From Komagataeibacter medellinensis NBRC 3288 (GTDB taxonomy: Bacteria; Pseudomonadota; Alphaproteobacteria; Acetobacterales; Acetobacteraceae), in assembly GCF_000182745.2 (NCBI RefSeq), contig NC_016027.1, forward strand, positions 1,789,501 through 1,853,500: 64,000 nt of DNA. Reading direction: 5' to 3'. This document shows positions 33,678-43,009 of the stretch, piece after piece. Both the position numbers and the translations under genes were made by a program. The notes below the pieces were generated by a model. The model ran no database searches. It saw nothing but the letters and a program-made list of their open reading frames with translations, and had not been told where the DNA came from. Each line of letters opens with the position of its first letter. The stretch's first letter is position 1.

Positions 33678-34274
33678 ATGAAGATCGCAGAAAAACATCG
33701 CGCTGCCCGGCAGCACATCCTTGAAGCGGCCCGGCCGCTGATCGGCCAGCGTGGTTTTTCGGCTGTCGGTCTGGCGCAGATACTGGATGTCGCGGGCATT
33801 CCCAAGGGATCATTTTATCACTACTTCGAGTCAAAAGAAGCATTTGGTGAGGCCCTGCTCCAGACTTACATAGATGACTATCTGATAAAGATGGATGACA
33901 TTCTTGGTGACCGCAACACGAATGCAGCGCAACGGATCACCCGTTACTGTCAATTCTGGCGCGATACCCATATCGAAGGGCAGATCGGGAACAAATGCCT
34001 GATCGTAAAGCTGGCAGCCGAAGTATCAGACCTGTCCGAACGGATGCGCGCCATTCTGGATGTCGGCACCCGTACGGTCATTGACCGGATCAGCGCAGTC
34101 ATTGCCACCGGTCAGGCGGAAGGGTCCATTGGCAATACACGGCAACCCGCGCCGGTGCTGGCGGCATCGCTGTACCAGCTCTGGCTGGGTTCGACGCTTA
34201 TGGTGAAGATCACCCACAGCTCTCCGCCGTTTGATCATGCCAGGGCAGCAAGCAGGCAGCTACTGGAAATCTAG
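33678..34274 (+). CDS. TetR-family repressor of the yqhD-aldehyde dehydrogenase operon
   Basis: A 198-residue regulator with an N-terminal helix-turn-helix: ILEAARPLIGQRGFSAVGLAQILDVAGIPKGSFYHYFESKEAF (about 14-56). The C-terminal ligand domain has two motifs common in NemR/AcuR-like members (CLIVKLAAEVSDLSERMR, with a Cys near 108 that might sense electrophiles). It is 85 bases upstream of yqhD on the same strand. Nearly identical operator sequences lie before both genes, so it likely represses the whole unit and is released by reactive aldehydes or quinones. Confidence 0.92.
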   Translation: MKIAEKHRAARQHILEAARPLIGQRGFSAVGLAQILDVAGIPKGSFYHYFESKEAFGEALLQTYIDDYLIKMDDILGDRNTNAAQRITRYCQFWRDTHIEGQIGNKCLIVKLAAEVSDLSERMRAILDVGTRTVIDRISAVIATGQAEGSIGNTRQPAPVLAASLYQLWLGSTLMVKITHSSPPFDHARAASRQLLEI

Positions 34275-34311
34275 TTTCCGGAGCATGGCAGAGTGCCCTG
34301 TTCCACGATTT

Positions 34312-34349
34312 TAATAGATGACCGGTCTATTAGAGACGACCGGTCTAAT
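34312..34349. promoter_or_regulatory. Double operator in front of yqhD
   Basis: Two neighbouring sites share GACCGGTCTA: TAGATGACCGGTCTAT at 34315-34330 and AGAGACGACCGGTCTAAT at 34332-34349. The second repeats the site before the TetR gene. The core resembles the TAGACC/GGTCTA half-sites of NemR-type regulators. Confidence 0.78.
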
Positions 34350-34359
34350 AGGTGTAAAA

Positions 34360-35517
34360 ATGCAGAATTTCGAATTCTACAACCCCACCCGGGTCCTGTT
34401 TGGCAAAGGCATGATTGCACGCCTTGATGAACAGCTGTCACCTGAAGCCCGCGTACTCGTTCTGTATGGTGGCTCCAGCGCGGAACGCAGCGGCACGCTG
34501 AATGAGGTACGAGCGGCACTGGGCAAGCGGACCTTCCGTGAGTTTGGTGGCATTGAAGCCAACCCCACTTACGAAACCCTGATGAACGCCGTGGCCATGG
34601 TACGGGCAGAAAAGCTTGACTTCCTGCTTGCAGTCGGTGGCGGATCGGTCATGGATGGCACCAAATTCGTTGCTGCCGCCGTGCCGTATGAAGGCGAACC
34701 ATGGGACATTCTGGTCAGTAAGGGCGAAGCGGCAAAGAGAGCGCTGCCGCTGGGCACCGTTGTGACCCTGCCCGCCACCGGGTCTGAAATGAACTGCCTG
34801 AGCGTGATTTCACGCCAGTCAACGGGCGACAAACTGCTGTTTTCCAACCCGTTGGTCTATCCGCGCTTTTCCGTGCTCGACCCCATGCGCACCATGAGCC
34901 TGCCCATGAAGCAGGTCATCAATGGTGTTGTGGACTCCTTCGTGCATGTGATGGAGCAGTACATGACCTATCCGGTCGACGGCATGGCGCAGGACCGCTT
35001 TTCCGAAGGGCTGCTGTCCAGCCTGGTGGAAATCGGGCCGCGTATCGTCGCCACACCGGAAGATTATGATCTGCGCTCCAACCTCATGGGGGTTGCGACC
35101 CTGGCACTGAATGGCCTGATCGGCGCGGGCGTGCCGCATGACTGGACCACGCACATGATTGGCCATGAAATCACGGCAAAATACCACATCGACCACGCCC
35201 GCACGCTGGCCACGGTGTTCCCCGCCCTGCTGAAGGTGCGGCGCACTGAAAAGCGCGCCAAGCTGCTGCAGTATGCCGCACGGGTATGGAACCTGACCGA
35301 AGACAAGGAAGACGAGCGGATCGACGCGGTCATTCGCAAAACCGAGGAATTCTTTGAAAACCTTGGCGTACCAACCCACCTGTCGGCTTACGGCATCGGG
35401 GCTGAAGGCATCAACGATCTGGTGCAGCAGCTTGAAGATCACGGCATGACCCATCTGGGTGAAAACGGTGATGTCACGCTGGATGTCAGCCGCCAAATCC
35501 TCGAAGCCGCTGCCTGA
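34360..35517 (+). CDS. yqhD: NADPH-dependent aldehyde reductase YqhD
   Basis: An iron-type alcohol dehydrogenase of 385 residues that reduces short and reactive aldehydes with NADPH. From ATG 34360 (AGGTG upstream) it lines up with E. coli YqhD over its full length. Metal ligands are Asp192, His196, His265 and His279, each two positions before the YqhD residues; LLAVGGGSVMDGTKFVAAA and TLPATGSEMN are typical. The longer frame from 34318 would run through the operators and is rejected. Together with the downstream dehydrogenase it forms a TetR-controlled aldehyde-detoxification operon. Confidence 0.95.
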   Translation: MQNFEFYNPTRVLFGKGMIARLDEQLSPEARVLVLYGGSSAERSGTLNEVRAALGKRTFREFGGIEANPTYETLMNAVAMVRAEKLDFLLAVGGGSVMDGTKFVAAAVPYEGEPWDILVSKGEAAKRALPLGTVVTLPATGSEMNCLSVISRQSTGDKLLFSNPLVYPRFSVLDPMRTMSLPMKQVINGVVDSFVHVMEQYMTYPVDGMAQDRFSEGLLSSLVEIGPRIVATPEDYDLRSNLMGVATLALNGLIGAGVPHDWTTHMIGHEITAKYHIDHARTLATVFPALLKVRRTEKRAKLLQYAARVWNLTEDKEDERIDAVIRKTEEFFENLGVPTHLSAYGIGAEGINDLVQQLEDHGMTHLGENGDVTLDVSRQILEAAA

Positions 35518-35607
35518 TTTTGACTGGAATACCACCGGGATACAGCCACGCGAGCCACGCGCCATATCCCAAGCATAACGAACTTTATTAAGGGACAGAT
35601 ATCTAAA

Positions 35608-36999
35608 ATGGCTTACGCATCAACCAATCCTTATACTAACGAAGTTGTCGCCACTTTCCCCGATGCCACGGATGCGGAAGTACAGACAGCACTGAGCGAA
35701 GCACATGCTGCATTTGAAAGCTGGCGCAACACGTCCTTTGCTGACCGTGCAAAGGTCATGAACGCGGCAGCCACCATCCTACGCCGTGACATGGACAAAT
35801 ATGCCCGCCTTGGCACGCTGGAAATGGGCAAGCTGTTCGAAGAGTCAAAGAAGGAAGTCATTCTTTCTGCCCAGATCTTCGAATACTACGCAAATCATGC
35901 CGAAGAACTTCTGAAGCCGGAAATACTGCCGGTTGCCAACGCCGCAGAAGGCAGGCCCGTTCTGGTGCATGAACCGCTGGGCATCGTGCTTGCAATCGAG
36001 CCGTGGAACTTCCCTTTCTATCAGGTCGTGCGCATCATAGCGCCGCAGCTTTCGGCCGGTAACGCCGTGCTGCTCAAGCACGCATCCAACCTGCCGCAAT
36101 GCGCGGCCGCCTTTGATACGCTGATGGCCGAAGCGGGCCTGCCCAAAGGCCTGTTCCGCAACCTGTATGCGGCACGCCCCCACACTGCCATGATCCTGAA
36201 CGACCCGCGCGTATGTGGTGTTGCCCTGACGGGTTCGGAAGGTGCTGGCACCGTTATTGCCGGCATTGCGGGCAAGGCGCTGAAAAAAGCGACCATGGAA
36301 CTGGGGGGCGCGGACGCCTTTATCGTTCTGGATGATGCCGATGTAGAAAAAGCAGCCCGCTGGGCGGTTATCGGTCGCCACTGGAATGCCGGTCAGGTCT
36401 GCGTTTCGGCCAAGCGCCTGATCGTGGCAGATAGCGTTTATGACCAGTTCCTTGCCCTGTACAAGGAAGGTGTTACAGCCCTGAAGGCAGGCGACCCGAT
36501 GGACCCGTCTACCACACTTGCTCCCCTATCGTCACAGGCAGCGGCAGACGACCTGCGCGATCAGGTCACGCGGGCGATGGATCTGGGCGCGAAGGTCGAG
36601 ATCATCGGAGCGCCAGTGCCGGAACAGGGTGCGTTTTTCCAGCCGCTGCTCATGTCGGGGCTTGATGAAAAGAATGCTGCCCGTCACTGGGAATTCTTTG
36701 GTCCCGTTACCCAGATATACCGCGCAAAGGATGAAGCGGACGCCATCCGTATCGCCAATGACTCCCCTTACGGACTGGGTGGTTCCGTCTTTACGAAGGA
36801 CGAAGCACGCGGTGCACGGGTGGCACGCGCCATCCGCACGGGCATGGTGTTTATCAACCATCCGCTGTCACCCAAGGCCGACCTGCCGTTCGGTGGCATC
36901 AAGAACTCGGGCTATGGCCGTGAACTGATCGGCCTTGGCATCAAGGAGTTCATTAACCACAAGCTGATCAACGTGGTGGATATCGACGCGGCATTCTGA
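35608..36999 (+). CDS. Aldehyde dehydrogenase, succinate-semialdehyde dehydrogenase (Sad/YneI) type
   Basis: Oxidises aldehydes to acids with NAD(P)+. A 463-residue protein with the short N-terminus and features of the YneI group: NPWxF-like EPWNFPFYQVVR, the cofactor loop LTGSEGAG, catalytic Glu231 in MELGGADAF and catalytic Cys265 in NAGQVCVSAKR. It follows yqhD by 90 bases on the same strand and is probably read from the same promoter, giving the cell both a reductive and an oxidative route for toxic aldehydes. Confidence 0.92.
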   Translation: MAYASTNPYTNEVVATFPDATDAEVQTALSEAHAAFESWRNTSFADRAKVMNAAATILRRDMDKYARLGTLEMGKLFEESKKEVILSAQIFEYYANHAEELLKPEILPVANAAEGRPVLVHEPLGIVLAIEPWNFPFYQVVRIIAPQLSAGNAVLLKHASNLPQCAAAFDTLMAEAGLPKGLFRNLYAARPHTAMILNDPRVCGVALTGSEGAGTVIAGIAGKALKKATMELGGADAFIVLDDADVEKAARWAVIGRHWNAGQVCVSAKRLIVADSVYDQFLALYKEGVTALKAGDPMDPSTTLAPLSSQAAADDLRDQVTRAMDLGAKVEIIGAPVPEQGAFFQPLLMSGLDEKNAARHWEFFGPVTQIYRAKDEADAIRIANDSPYGLGGSVFTKDEARGARVARAIRTGMVFINHPLSPKADLPFGGIKNSGYGRELIGLGIKEFINHKLINVVDIDAAF

Positions 37000-37009
37000 C
37001 GAAACAGGA

Positions 37010-37041
37010 GAGATCGGGCACAATGATGCGTGCCCGGTCTC
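37010..37041 (+). terminator. Strong hairpin after the aldehyde dehydrogenase gene
   Basis: GAGATCGGGCAC (37010-37021) pairs with GTGCCCGGTCTC (37030-37041) with a single mismatch and an 8-base loop, 11 bases past the stop codon. Few T follow. The rest of the gap to 37299 holds nothing recognisable. Confidence 0.65.
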
Positions 37042-37299
37042 ACCCATAACGGGAAACGGTTATAAAGAAGCAGGCTGTGCCAATATTTATTGAGAGTTGA
37101 TCGAAGCAGAACATAAATCTTGATCCACATCTTACTTATTGTATTTACACATCCGCTTCGACCCTTGCACGGGGGCATATATGAACTGCGATCTCATCTG
37201 GGCAGGAAGACACTGGCGATCATGCCAACCCTGTTGAGATTGATTGTCCGCGATCAGAGGTAAGAATAGTGTCTTTTTTCAGCATTGTAGTGGGTTAAC

Positions 37300-37665
37300 C
37301 AGACCCTGTTTGGAATTGGGGTTTCTAAAGGGCTGTGATGTGTTTCAAAGTTGATATGGATCGCTTCATACTGACGGATGCCCTGGACAATCTGGCCCAC
37401 TTCACGCTCATTCCCGGCCAGTATTATGACACGGTCGGCGTTGCACCCCTGCTCGAACCCGCGGATTTCGAGGGAATTCTTGCTGACAAGGCGTTTGACG
37501 TCCACTGGATCGTGGACACCATATACGCGCAAGGCGCCTACGTGGTCATTCCCCAGCGCAAAAACCGTATCGCCATGCGACGCGAGAAGACTGACAGATC
37601 ACGCGCAACCATGATCTCTCTCGTTGGCGCAATCATCAATTCAAGATAATTCCAAACAGGCCCTG
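37300..37665 (+). mobile_element. IS5-family element, copy 3, 366-bp deletion derivative
   Basis: Begins CAGACCCTGTTTGGAATT and ends AATTCCAAACAGGCCCTG. Two internal deletions relative to copy 1 join the transposase start (MDRFILTDA) to the second catalytic region (LDNLAHFTLIPGQYYDTVG) and then to the end (ISLVGAIINSR). The joins keep a 104-codon open frame (37335-37649), but the first catalytic Asp is lost, so it is a MITE-like non-autonomous copy. Confidence 0.88.
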
Positions 37666-37744
37666 AAAAAAAGCTTCACCAAAAACTTCTTTATGATTTT
37701 CAGGTTATTTTGTGGGCGGACTGGTCACGCGCTTTGTAACATAA

Positions 37745-38374
37745 TCAGAGTTGAAGAATGGTCGAGAAATCAAATTCCTGCCCCGTCGGATTCTCGCCCA
37801 GGCGGATCAGGGTGGGAGACGGCATGCTGTATGGCGGCACCGGCAGGTTGTAGGGCGCGGGCGCACCACGGAATACCCGGCCCGCCAGATCGAATCTGGA
37901 GCCATGGCAGGGGCAGGCATAGCCCCCCGCTGTGCTACCGTTCCCTTCGGGCGTGGGGCGGTAGGCGGGCACGCAGCCCAGATGCGTGCAGATGCCCACC
38001 ACCACGCCGTAGCGTGGGTCGATGGAGCGGTGCCAGTTGGCGGCATAGGGGGGTTGCTGCAGGTCGCGGGACTGCCCGTCACGCAGGCGGGCCGTGAGTG
38101 CTGTATCCTGCAGGGAGGCAAGGGCTTCGGGCGTGCGGTGGGTAATGAAAACCGGCCTGCCCTGCCATGTCACGACAATCTGCTGCCCCGGTGGCAGGGC
38201 CGAGATATCCACATCGACCGGCAGGTGTGCTGCCGCACTGTCACGCGGGGCCAGGCTTTGCAGGAATGGCCACAAGCAGGCCCCCGCGCCGGCAACAGCC
38301 GTGGCGGCCGTGACAAGCCCAAGGAAATTCCGGCGCCCACCGGGTGCCGCGTGTGTATCCGACGCGTTTTCCAT
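37745..38374 (-). CDS. petA: Rieske iron-sulfur subunit of the cytochrome bc1 complex
   Basis: Carries electrons from ubiquinol to cytochrome c1 at the periplasmic face. From ATG 38374 it has 209 residues: a twin-arginine-like [14 protein letters not shown] anchor (about 14-38), then the Rieske domain with Cys129-Thr-His131-Leu-Gly-Cys134 and Cys154-Pro-Cys156-His157-Gly-Ser. All cluster ligands and both disulfide Cys are present. The open frame extends to 38476 and ATG 38416 is possible. petB and petC, which normally follow, are absent: the next features downstream are an IS5 remnant and the aldehyde operon. Confidence 0.93.
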   Translation of the reverse strand: MENASDTHAAPGGRRNFLGLVTAATAVAGAGACLWPFLQSLAPRDSAAAHLPVDVDISALPPGQQIVVTWQGRPVFITHRTPEALASLQDTALTARLRDGQSRDLQQPPYAANWHRSIDPRYGVVVGICTHLGCVPAYRPTPEGNGSTAGGYACPCHGSRFDLAGRVFRGAPAPYNLPVPPYSMPSPTLIRLGENPTGQEFDFSTILQL

Positions 38375-38676
38375 CCTGCGTTTTCTATCCCGATCACTGA
38401 CCAAAAGGAAGGGCATACACACCCGACGGGCACGTGCGAAGCACGGGAAACAGGATCCGGCTGCACGAGCACGCAATTCGCCCTAGCAGGCTGTCGAATT
38501 GGAAGCTAAAATAGATATTATCCATAACTTACTTATGAAAACATATTTCTGTTCTTTGTGTTGAAAATTCTATAATTTTTATAATTAAAGCAATTTTATT
38601 GCGTAAAAAACCTTAATCTGACAGCTTTCTGGACTGATAGACCCCGACCTGAAAAGCCCCTGTAAGGAGACCCGAC

Positions 38677-38865
38677 ATGCGGCTCATTCTCGCACTGCTT
38701 CTGCCCTGGCTGCAATTCTTCACCATCGGCCGCCCCTTTGCGGGGCTTGTCTGCCTTGTGCTGCAGTTTACCCTGATTGGCTGGATTCCCGCCGCGATCT
38801 GGTCCGTCTATGCGCTGAGCCAGTACAAGACTGATCGTAAGATCGCGACACTGACACGCCCCTGA
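38677..38865 (+). CDS. YqaE/Pmp3-family small membrane protein
   Basis: A 62-residue protein with AAGGAG before the ATG and two hydrophobic helices (about 2-15 and 22-46). LVCLVLQFTLIGWIPAAIWSVYAL matches the Pmp3 family, small inner-membrane peptides linked to salt and membrane stress. It lies 7 bases before grxB and shares its transcript. The 160 bases upstream are very AT-rich. Confidence 0.88.
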   Translation: MRLILALLLPWLQFFTIGRPFAGLVCLVLQFTLIGWIPAAIWSVYALSQYKTDRKIATLTRP

Positions 38866-38872
38866 GGTCGGG

Positions 38873-39514
38873 ATGAAGCTCTATATTTACGATCACTGCC
38901 CCTTTTGTGTGAAAGCCCGCATAATCTTTGGCCTCAAGCACGTACCGGTTACGGATGTTGTGCTACTCAATGATGATGTGGAAACGCCTACCCGCATGAT
39001 CGGGCGTAAGCTGGTGCCGATTCTGGAGCATGATGGCCGGTTCATGGGCGAGAGCATGGACATTGTCGCCCATATCGATGCAATGGACGGCAAGCCCGTA
39101 CTGACCGGACCAACCCGTCCCGAGATCAGCCAGTGGATCAGCGATGAGGCGCGGGCTTACACCCTCATGCTACCCCGTTTTGCAGCGGCACCCCTGCCGG
39201 AATTCGCCACTACGGCGGCACGACTGTATTTCATCCGCAACAAAGAAGACATGATCGGCCCCTTCAATGCAGCCTTGGCCGACAGTGCCGCCCTGTGTGC
39301 CAGCACCAGCAGGGCACTTGCGCGGCTGTCGGGACTGATACAGCAACCCGGTGCGGTAAACGGTACCCTGTCGCAAGATGACATTCACCTGTTTGCCTAC
39401 CTGCGCGGCCTGACAATCGTGGCGGGGCTGGAATGGCCCGCACCGGTATGGGCGTATTGCCGACACATGGCGCAGGCAACCGGCATCCCACTGCTTGATA
39501 ACATGGCGGCCTGA
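38873..39514 (+). CDS. grxB: Glutaredoxin 2
   Basis: A 213-residue glutathione-dependent thiol reductase with a glutathione-transferase fold. The N-terminal thioredoxin-like domain has the CPFC active site at Cys9-Cys12 in YIYDHCPFCVKAR and the glutathione-binding VPILEHDG and GESMDIVAHID. The C-terminal helical domain (about 85-213) matches bacterial Grx2, including DIHLFAYLRGLTIV. Second gene in a unit with the Pmp3-type peptide. Confidence 0.94.
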   Translation: MKLYIYDHCPFCVKARIIFGLKHVPVTDVVLLNDDVETPTRMIGRKLVPILEHDGRFMGESMDIVAHIDAMDGKPVLTGPTRPEISQWISDEARAYTLMLPRFAAAPLPEFATTAARLYFIRNKEDMIGPFNAALADSAALCASTSRALARLSGLIQQPGAVNGTLSQDDIHLFAYLRGLTIVAGLEWPAPVWAYCRHMAQATGIPLLDNMAA

Positions 39515-39610
39515 TGCCACGGGTCATGGCAGTATGCGGGATGGATGGAAACTGTCGGACCGCTCCGACCGTTTCCTATCTGACAGCCCACGCTGGCAGA
39601 GAGGCAACCC

Positions 39611-39814
39611 ATGTCATCATTACCCGATATCGTGCAGCACCATAGCCCGAGACGAACCTTTTCACCATTCGAGTCCTGGGTACGCCAGTCCCTGCGCAAT
39701 CGGTTCACCATGGTCAGCAATGAGAACCTGCCGCCGGAAATCCTGCTGCAGATTGACGATGCATACGTAACCGCCCATACAGCCACGGTCGGGCATAAAC
39801 GCACGGGGGGATAA
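39611..39814 (+). CDS. Short protein of unknown function
   Basis: A 67-residue frame starting 97 bases after grxB; GAGGCAAC precedes the ATG. The centre reads PFESWVRQSLRNRFTMVSNENLPPEILLQIDDAY. Composition is protein-like and codon use fits, but no family is recognised. The 268 bases after it hold no evident gene. Confidence 0.45.
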   Translation: MSSLPDIVQHHSPRRTFSPFESWVRQSLRNRFTMVSNENLPPEILLQIDDAYVTAHTATVGHKRTGG

Positions 39815-40082
39815 AGTGGCCGATCCGCTCAGGTGTGGACTTTTTTTCTGGACTCAACCCGAGTCCAGTCGATAACAGCACAGGCCGGGACACGCAGGAG
39901 GCAAACAGAATCCTGCCAATGGCGGAAAATAGCCATTTATTGTCTCTTTTCCGCACCATAAAAACAGAGTCGCAAGGTTGGGTCCGAGTTGAACGCCTGT
40001 GGATAACTCTGTTGGTTCTTTAATATCAAGGCTCTGCTTGTACAGAGTCCTCTCGTTTTGGTGATATGTTCGTAGCCTGCGC

Positions 40083-40719
40083 TTAGCCCGGAAGGGTCAG
40101 GGTAACGGTCTCGCACTTATCCGCCGGCCACTCCCGGCGCAGGACGGGCTTGCCAATGCCCGGCAGGTTGACGGCATTGTCGATCTGCCACGGATTGCCA
40201 TCCAGCCTGACTGCTATCCACCCATGGGGCAGTTCATATTCTGGCATCAAACCCACCAGGGTAATGTCCGTCATGGGATCATAATGGGCGAACTGTAGCG
40301 CACATCCCTGAAAGACAAGTTGCACGGGCGCATGGGCGTTGCTGGAACGCAGCAGATGAACGAGCAGGGTACCGGATGCATTCTCCGCCGCAGTGAAGAT
40401 CAGGCAGGCTGCCTCCGTGGCTGCGAATATCGATCGGCAGCATGGTAACCGTATCGACGGCGGCAGGATGAATGACAAGGGTACCCCCATCAAGACTGAA
40501 AAGCCCCTGATTCCATCCCTGAAGTTGCTGCAGGCGCAGACTCAGCCATGCGCCGGAGTGCATGACAAGGGGTTGCAGGTGCAGGGAATCGTAGACGGTA
40601 TCCCTACGGGAATGAGTAATGGCCTGCTTTATCATGTCCATGTCAAAATGACCGGTACGAAAAGACAGATGCCCTTCTTCATACGCGATTTCTGCCGCTG
40701 GACCATATTGCCTGCTCAT
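40083..40719 (-). pseudogene. Frameshifted gene of unknown function
   Basis: Two overlapping minus-strand frames read as one protein if joined near 40440: the first runs from MSRQYGPAAEIAYEEG through TVTMLPIDI, the second continues FAATEAACLIFTAAENASG to ETVTLTLPG. The joined ~210-residue product has no obvious family; the tail with VRLDGNPWQIDNAVNLPG hints at a beta-rich domain. A one-base indel would explain it, either real decay or an assembly error. The next 240 bases (to 40958) are AT-rich and empty. Confidence 0.55.
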
Positions 40720-40958
40720 GAATGGTATTCCCTGCTTCAATACATGACCTGCCCGTTCCCGATAATCTGTTACCGATCACATAGCTCTGGACAATTATTC
40801 CAAAAAATTAATTATTTTTAATAATAAAAACAAAATCCAAAATAATAATTGCTGTTTTTCTCACATTATCAGAATATTCACAAAAATAATTTCTTATATA
40901 TAATGTTAATATGTTTTTTTATTTCAAAAAACAATACGTTCCTCGACCTGAAACAAAA

Positions 40959-42359
40959 TCACGCATCCTGTAGTGTTTGCCATGCCGCAAGCGCGCGCGT
41001 GCGCCCTGCCGTCAGGTCCACAATAGGAGCAGGGTAGCCACGCGGGGCCATCTTCCATGGCGTATGGAGATCCCTGCCGGTCAAGTGTGCGATTTCGGGC
41101 ACCCACCGGCGCACGTAATCACCTGCGGGATCGAATTTCTCCCCCTGCAGGACCGGGTTGAAGATACGGAAATAAGGTGCCGCATCCAGTCCACACCCCG
41201 CCACCCACTGCCAGTTAAAGGGATTGCTCGCCCCGTCGGCATCCACCAGCGTATCGGCAAACCACCGCTCACCCGCGCGCCAGTCAAGCAGCAGATGCTT
41301 GGTCAGGAAGGATGCGACGATCATCCTTACCCGATTATGCATCCAGCCTGTATGCCACAGTTCACGCATGCCCGCATCGACAATGGGATAGCCCGTGCGC
41401 CCCTGCTGCCAGGCCTGCAATGCCGCAGGGTCAGTACGCCACGGCATGCGGTCATATTCGGGTCGCAGGCTGCGCGTCGCCATTTCGGGGAATTCAAATA
41501 GTGTAGCATGGGCAAAATCCCGCCAGCCCACCTCGCTGAGGAAACAGGCGCCATCTTCATCCATCTCCTTCCCCGCTGCCACCGCATGCCAGACCTGCCG
41601 GGAGGAGACATGGCCGAAGCGCAGATAGGGTGACAGGGCCGACGTCGCAGGCCGGGCGGGCAGGTCGCGCTGGCGGGCATAGCCTGCCATCCGTTTTGCA
41701 ACAAAGCTATCAAGACGTGCCTGACCGGCCTGCTCACCGGGCTGCCATGTATCGCGCAGCCCCTGCGCCCAGTCCGGGCGGGTCGGCAGCAGGCGCAGCG
41801 CGGACGGAGCGAGTTGCTGCTCCCCCACAGCGGGGGGCAGCGAAGCAAAGGTCAGCGACGCGGGCACGGACACAGGTGGCAGCGGTGCCTCCATGGCCTG
41901 AACGGCCCGCCACCACGGGGTATAGACCCGAAATGGCGTACCCTGCCGGGTACGCACCTGCCAAGGTTCATGCAGCATGTTGCCCGGGTGGCTGCGGGCG
42001 TCGATACCCATTACCTTCAGCGCGGTCTTGATATCCGTATCGACCTGCCGCGCAGGCCCGCCATAACGGCGGTTCCACACCACTGCCGTTGCACCCGCCT
42101 GCTGCGCGAGCCATTGCACAACCGCCTGCGCTGACCCTTCCATGATACAGAGCTGCCCACCACGGGCACGCAGGTCATGGTCCAGTGCCGTCAGGGCATC
42201 ATGCAGCCACCACCGTTCGGCCGCACCCAACGCGAAAGCAGGGTCATGCACATACAAACAGATGACCGGACCCTGCGTCGCGGCATCAGTCAGAGCCGGG
42301 TTATCCGCCAGACGCAGGTCATCACGAAACCACATGACTGTGGGGGCACGATCGGGCAT
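40959..42359 (-). CDS. phrB: Deoxyribodipyrimidine photolyase (CPD photolyase)
   Basis: Repairs UV-made pyrimidine dimers using blue light and FADH-. From ATG 42359 it has 466 residues (the frame opens at 42416): an N-terminal antenna domain starting MWFRDDLRLADNPAL, and a C-terminal FAD domain with SPYLRFGHVSSRQVW, EVGWRDFAHATLFEFPEM, TGYPIVDAGMRELWHTGWMHNRVRMIVASFLTKHLL and NPFNWQWVAGCG. These are the class I signatures, including the Trp-rich electron path. Stands alone. Confidence 0.96.
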   Translation of the reverse strand: MPDRAPTVMWFRDDLRLADNPALTDAATQGPVICLYVHDPAFALGAAERWWLHDALTALDHDLRARGGQLCIMEGSAQAVVQWLAQQAGATAVVWNRRYGGPARQVDTDIKTALKVMGIDARSHPGNMLHEPWQVRTRQGTPFRVYTPWWRAVQAMEAPLPPVSVPASLTFASLPPAVGEQQLAPSALRLLPTRPDWAQGLRDTWQPGEQAGQARLDSFVAKRMAGYARQRDLPARPATSALSPYLRFGHVSSRQVWHAVAAGKEMDEDGACFLSEVGWRDFAHATLFEFPEMATRSLRPEYDRMPWRTDPAALQAWQQGRTGYPIVDAGMRELWHTGWMHNRVRMIVASFLTKHLLLDWRAGERWFADTLVDADGASNPFNWQWVAGCGLDAAPYFRIFNPVLQGEKFDPAGDYVRRWVPEIAHLTGRDLHTPWKMAPRGYPAPIVDLTAGRTRALAAWQTLQDA

Positions 42360-42452
42360 CAGCTTTCTGTTCCGGTTCAGCCTTCGGGCAAAGGCGGCCA
42401 GTACTGTGTGTGACACAAAAAGGCAACCGTCAAATGTTCGTAACGCTGACTC

Positions 42453-42773
42453 TCAATGCTCGGTGGCAGGAGCCGCCGAAGCAGGCGGCATACCAGATTG
42501 GCCTGACCGGGTCGCGGATGGCGGATCATCTTCAAACTGGGCACGGCACCGGGGGGAAAGGCGTTCACGCTTGCTTTCCAGGCAGGCCGACATCAGCTTT
42601 TCATTGGGAATGTCGAGAAAGCACAGCCGGAAGACATCATCCTTGCACGCACGGATCTGCTCCTCGCGTTCGCTCGCGCATGCGGGCAGGACGCCTGACA
42701 GGATCATCACGAAAGGGATGACCCGGACCAGGGTCCATGCTCCAGAAGGGCGGACATCTGGCATGCAGTGCAT
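42453..42773 (-). CDS. Exported cysteine-rich-repeat protein
   Basis: A 106-residue protein with a hydrophobic export segment (VIPFVMILSGVLPACAS, about 18-35). It carries one cysteine-rich repeat of the type found in Golgi GLG1 and many bacterial proteins: IRACKDDVFRLCFLDIPNEKLMSACLESKRERLSPRCRAQFE, with Cys spacing that would form two disulfides. The tail is Pro, Ser and Ala-rich. Function unknown. It ends 93 bases before the photolyase start on the same strand. Confidence 0.7.
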   Translation of the reverse strand: MHCMPDVRPSGAWTLVRVIPFVMILSGVLPACASEREEQIRACKDDVFRLCFLDIPNEKLMSACLESKRERLSPRCRAQFEDDPPSATRSGQSGMPPASAAPATEH

Positions 42774-43009
42774 CCTTCTCTCTCCATTGGCGAGACCAGG
42801 GCGGAGTTTGTCATATCATCTCCCAGCGCAATACACTTTGACAGCCGAGTCAAATCACAACCCCACAGCAGGGCCATCCGACCGCCCGTGACGCATGCCC
42901 CCATGAAGGGTTTCGCCGAGAAAGGCCGGCAGAATTCATAAATCCGTGATGCCACGCATACCGCCTTTTTTACGTTGCTATCGCATACGGAACTTAAGGA
43001 AGGCACATC

